A stretch of DNA of 15,952 nucleotides from contig JANQOH010000401.1 of the NCBI GenBank assembly GCA_028289725.1, positions 1 to 15,952 on the forward strand, given 5' to 3'. Under the pieces are notes generated by a model that saw only the letters and a program-made list of their open reading frames with translations, did no database searches and was not told where the DNA came from. The position numbers and the translations under genes are program-made. Source of the stretch: Alphaproteobacteria bacterium. GTDB lineage: Bacteria > Pseudomonadota > Alphaproteobacteria > UBA7887. Positions 14,101 through 15,952 of the stretch are shown in pieces. How positions within the stretch are numbered: the first letter of the stretch is position 1; every line of letters begins with the position of its first letter.

Positions 14101-14900
14101 GGTCTGCTCTCCTCATTCCGTCTCAGATAAAGCGGTGCGAACGGGCCGGACTGACGCAGATTCAATTTGCCCTCCCGAACGAGCTCCAAGGTCGCGGCGA
14201 ATGTCGAAGCCAAAGCCGAGCGCGCCACCAACGGATCGTCGGTGTCCGCCGGCAAAAATTGCTCAAGCGTCGTCCAGTCGAGCGCCAAACCCAGCATTTC
14301 GGACAAGCGCGTGATTGCGGCGTCGAGGCTAAACAGATTCGTATGTTCGATGCGCAAACTTCGCGGGGCGTTGCGTCGTCTTTCGTAGTCCGCATAAGCC
14401 GACAGCAAGTCATGGAGCGAGATGGCATAAATCGGCTTCGCAACGACTTCCAACCGTTCGGCGCCGCCGCGCGGAAAAATATCGCGGCCGCGTTGATCCA
14501 AAGCCATCAGCTTTGTTGACGCTTCCCGCATGGACTCCAGCCTGCGCAGCTGGAAAGCGAGTGCTTCGGCCAGCTCCTCGCCTGTCGGGCCGTCTTCGTC
14601 GTCCTCATCTTCAGGCAGCAGCAAGCGCGATTTCAGATAGGCGAGCCACGCAGCCATGACCAAATAGTCCGCGGCCAGCTCCAACCGTTGGCGGCGCGCC
14701 TGACGCACATACTCGAGAAACTGATCCGCAAGCTGCAGGATCGAGATGTGGATCAGGTCGACTTTTTGCTCGCGCGCCAAGGTGAGCAGGACATCGATCG
14801 GGCCTTCGTAGCCGTCAAGATCCAGGACGAGTTGGACCGGGCCCGATTGCGTTGCTGCGTCGTCAAATGCGTCGATCGGCTCAGAGGCCACATCGGCCAT
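14097..14900 (-). CDS. scpA: Segregation and condensation protein ScpA
   Basis: ScpA is the kleisin subunit that bridges the Smc heads together with ScpB. The 267-residue product carries the typical kleisin N-terminal region LVLDLDGYEGPIDVLLTLAR (about 24-43), KVDLIHISILQLADQFLEYV (46-65), and LELAADYLVMAAWLAYLKSRLLLP (about 73-96), then a charged linker (EDEDDEDG) and a C-terminal winged-helix part (about 190-255). ATG 14900 is five bases after the M50 stop codon, with AGGAA about 11 bases upstream. The gene overlaps scpB by four bases, so ScpA and ScpB are made together. Confidence 0.96.
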   Translation of the reverse strand: MADVASEPIDAFDDAATQSGPVQLVLDLDGYEGPIDVLLTLAREQKVDLIHISILQLADQFLEYVRQARRQRLELAADYLVMAAWLAYLKSRLLLPEDEDDEDGPTGEELAEALAFQLRRLESMREASTKLMALDQRGRDIFPRGGAERLEVVAKPIYAISLHDLLSAYADYERRRNAPRSLRIEHTNLFSLDAAITRLSEMLGLALDWTTLEQFLPADTDDPLVARSALASTFAATLELVREGKLNLRQSGPFAPLYLRRNEESRP

Positions 14901-14905
14901 CTTCG

Positions 14906-15595
14906 TTAAGTTCCTGTATTGAGGCCCGTTAACATGGCAAGCAATTCGAAAAGCACCATAACCGGTTTAATCAGAATCCAAGCAACAATATCGATGTCGT
15001 AGCCAATTTGGCGGCTCGCCCACGGCAACAAAAATAACAATCCGATGAGGATAAACAGGCCATACCGTTCCAAGCGTGCAAGCGGCAAGGCCAGCGAACG
15101 CGGCAACAGACCGACCGCGATTCGCCCGCCATCCAGCGGCGGAAGCGGCAATAAATTGAGCACGGCAAGAATCAGATTGATCCAAATTGAATTGGCCAAA
15201 TTTCGAACCAGCCATTCGCTGGCGATACCCGGAAACAACTCAGCAACATGGACGAGCAACGCCGAAATTATGGCCAACAATATGTTGCTGGCGGGGCCGG
15301 CGGCAGCGACGATCGCCGAATCGCGCCGTGGCCGTCTTAGGTTGCGATAATTGACCGGAACCGGCTTGGCATATCCGAACAAGAACGGCGCCGGCGAGAG
15401 ATAAAGCAGTAACGGCAGGATGATCGTGCCGAAAGGATCGATATGCTTGATCGGGTTGGCGGTGACGCGGCCCAGGTCACGCGCGGTCGGATCGCCGAGG
15501 CGCAAAGCGACATAGCCGTGTGCCGCCTCGTGCAGCGTAATCGCGAAGATAATCGGTAGCGCCCATATGGAGATCGCGTAGAGCGCGTCGCTCAT
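14906..15595 (-). CDS. Site-2 protease family M50 membrane zinc metalloprotease
   Basis: Small intramembrane protease of family M50; its substrate is unknown. The 229 residues form about five or six membrane segments. The zinc motif HEAAH (22-26) lies in the first one, the family segment AAGPASN (98-104) in the middle, and the second zinc ligand region LPPLDGGRI (151-159, Asp155) in a later one. No PDZ domain is present, unlike RseP, so it belongs to the short Rip2/YwhC-like type. ATG 15595 overlaps the nagZ stop as ATGA, and scpA follows after five bases, an arrangement frequent in this class. A role in wall or segregation control is only inferred from the neighbours. Confidence 0.92.
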   Translation of the reverse strand: MSDALYAISIWALPIIFAITLHEAAHGYVALRLGDPTARDLGRVTANPIKHIDPFGTIILPLLLYLSPAPFLFGYAKPVPVNYRNLRRPRRDSAIVAAAGPASNILLAIISALLVHVAELFPGIASEWLVRNLANSIWINLILAVLNLLPLPPLDGGRIAVGLLPRSLALPLARLERYGLFILIGLLFLLPWASRQIGYDIDIVAWILIKPVMVLFELLAMLTGLNTGT

Positions 15596-15952
15596 GCAGG
15601 CGCCGCCTTGAGCAGCTCGGTAATGTGATGATCCGCGGCAGCCGCGTCGAATGCTTCGGGAGACCGGACCATCGCGCGCGCCCGTTTGAAGCGCGCGTCC
15701 GCCGCGTCGCTCATGGGCGCGACCGATTCCGCGACAGCGATCATTTCGCTCATTTCCCCGCTGCAGTGGAGGACCACATCGCAGCCGGCTGCCAGCGCCG
15801 CCCGCGCACGCAAGCCCATGGCGCCGGACAAGGCCGACATGCCGATATCATCGCTCATCAAGAGACCGTCAAAACCGATATGCCGGCGTATGACCCGCGT
15901 GATGACTTCCGATGACGTGGTCGCGGGCCTATCCGCATCAATGTCGGTGTAG
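15592..15952 (-). CDS. nagZ: Beta-N-acetylhexosaminidase NagZ (C-terminal 119 residues, runs off the window)
   Basis: Cytoplasmic GH3 enzyme that removes N-acetylglucosamine from muropeptides during wall recycling. The visible part begins YTDIDADRPATTSSEVITRV and contains HIGFDGLLMSDDIGMSAL (about 24-41). The SDD segment holds the nucleophile Asp in known NagZ proteins. ALAAGCDVVLHCSG and a helical C-terminus follow. The frame is open to the end of the window, so the N-terminal two thirds including the catalytic His/Asp loop are outside. The stop overlaps the ATG of the M50 gene by four bases. Confidence 0.92.
   Translation of the reverse strand, partial: YTDIDADRPATTSSEVITRVIRRHIGFDGLLMSDDIGMSALSGAMGLRARAALAAGCDVVLHCSGEMSEMIAVAESVAPMSDAADARFKRARAMVRSPEAFDAAAADHHITELLKAAPA

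Overview
The window is GC-rich chromosomal DNA that looks alphaproteobacterial, probably from the Rhodospirillales side of the class. The evidence is gene order and protein style: nagZ, an M50 protease, scpA, scpB, tatA, tatB, tatC, serS, surE, pcm, nlpD-like, yajC and secD lie in a run on the minus strand. I cannot name a genus. No phage, transposon, CRISPR, tRNA or rRNA signal was seen.

Layout from right to left, which is the direction of transcription for all genes but one. 15952-13390: the 3' end of nagZ (wall recycling), a small M50 metalloprotease, then scpA and scpB (condensin partners). These are packed with 4-base overlaps or a 5-base gap. 13389-9277: an iron(III) ABC importer in the order binding protein, fused double permease, ATPase. 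Its promoter carries a near-consensus Fur box in the spacer between -35 and -10. 9276-7382: tatA, tatB and tatC with a promoter of their own. 7255-6089: a two-domain protein, a cyclase-like DUF2652 domain followed by an SRPBCC domain. 5920-2082: serS, surE, pcm and an NlpD-like lipoprotein, overlapping and ending in a strong intrinsic terminator at 2047-1984. 1884-1021: the only plus-strand gene, a DUF815 AAA-type ATPase, divergent from yajC. 849-1: yajC and the first 151 codons of secD.

How the parts fit: Sec accessory genes (yajC, secD), the Tat translocon, wall recycling and division-linked lytic control (nagZ, NlpD-like), chromosome segregation (scpAB), and protein and nucleotide maintenance (pcm, surE, serS) form a housekeeping envelope and growth cluster. 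Two units look like additions to it. One is the Fur-controlled iron importer between scpB and tatA, and the other is the DUF2652/SRPBCC gene between tatC and serS. No wholly new system is evident. The parts most worth a second look are the DUF2652/SRPBCC protein, the iron unit with its promoter architecture, and several intercistronic hairpins placed where unequal expression of neighbours would be expected (tatA/tatB and the binding protein/permease junction).

No gene-free stretch exceeds 300 bases. The longest is 13137-13389, which holds the iron promoter and its leader.
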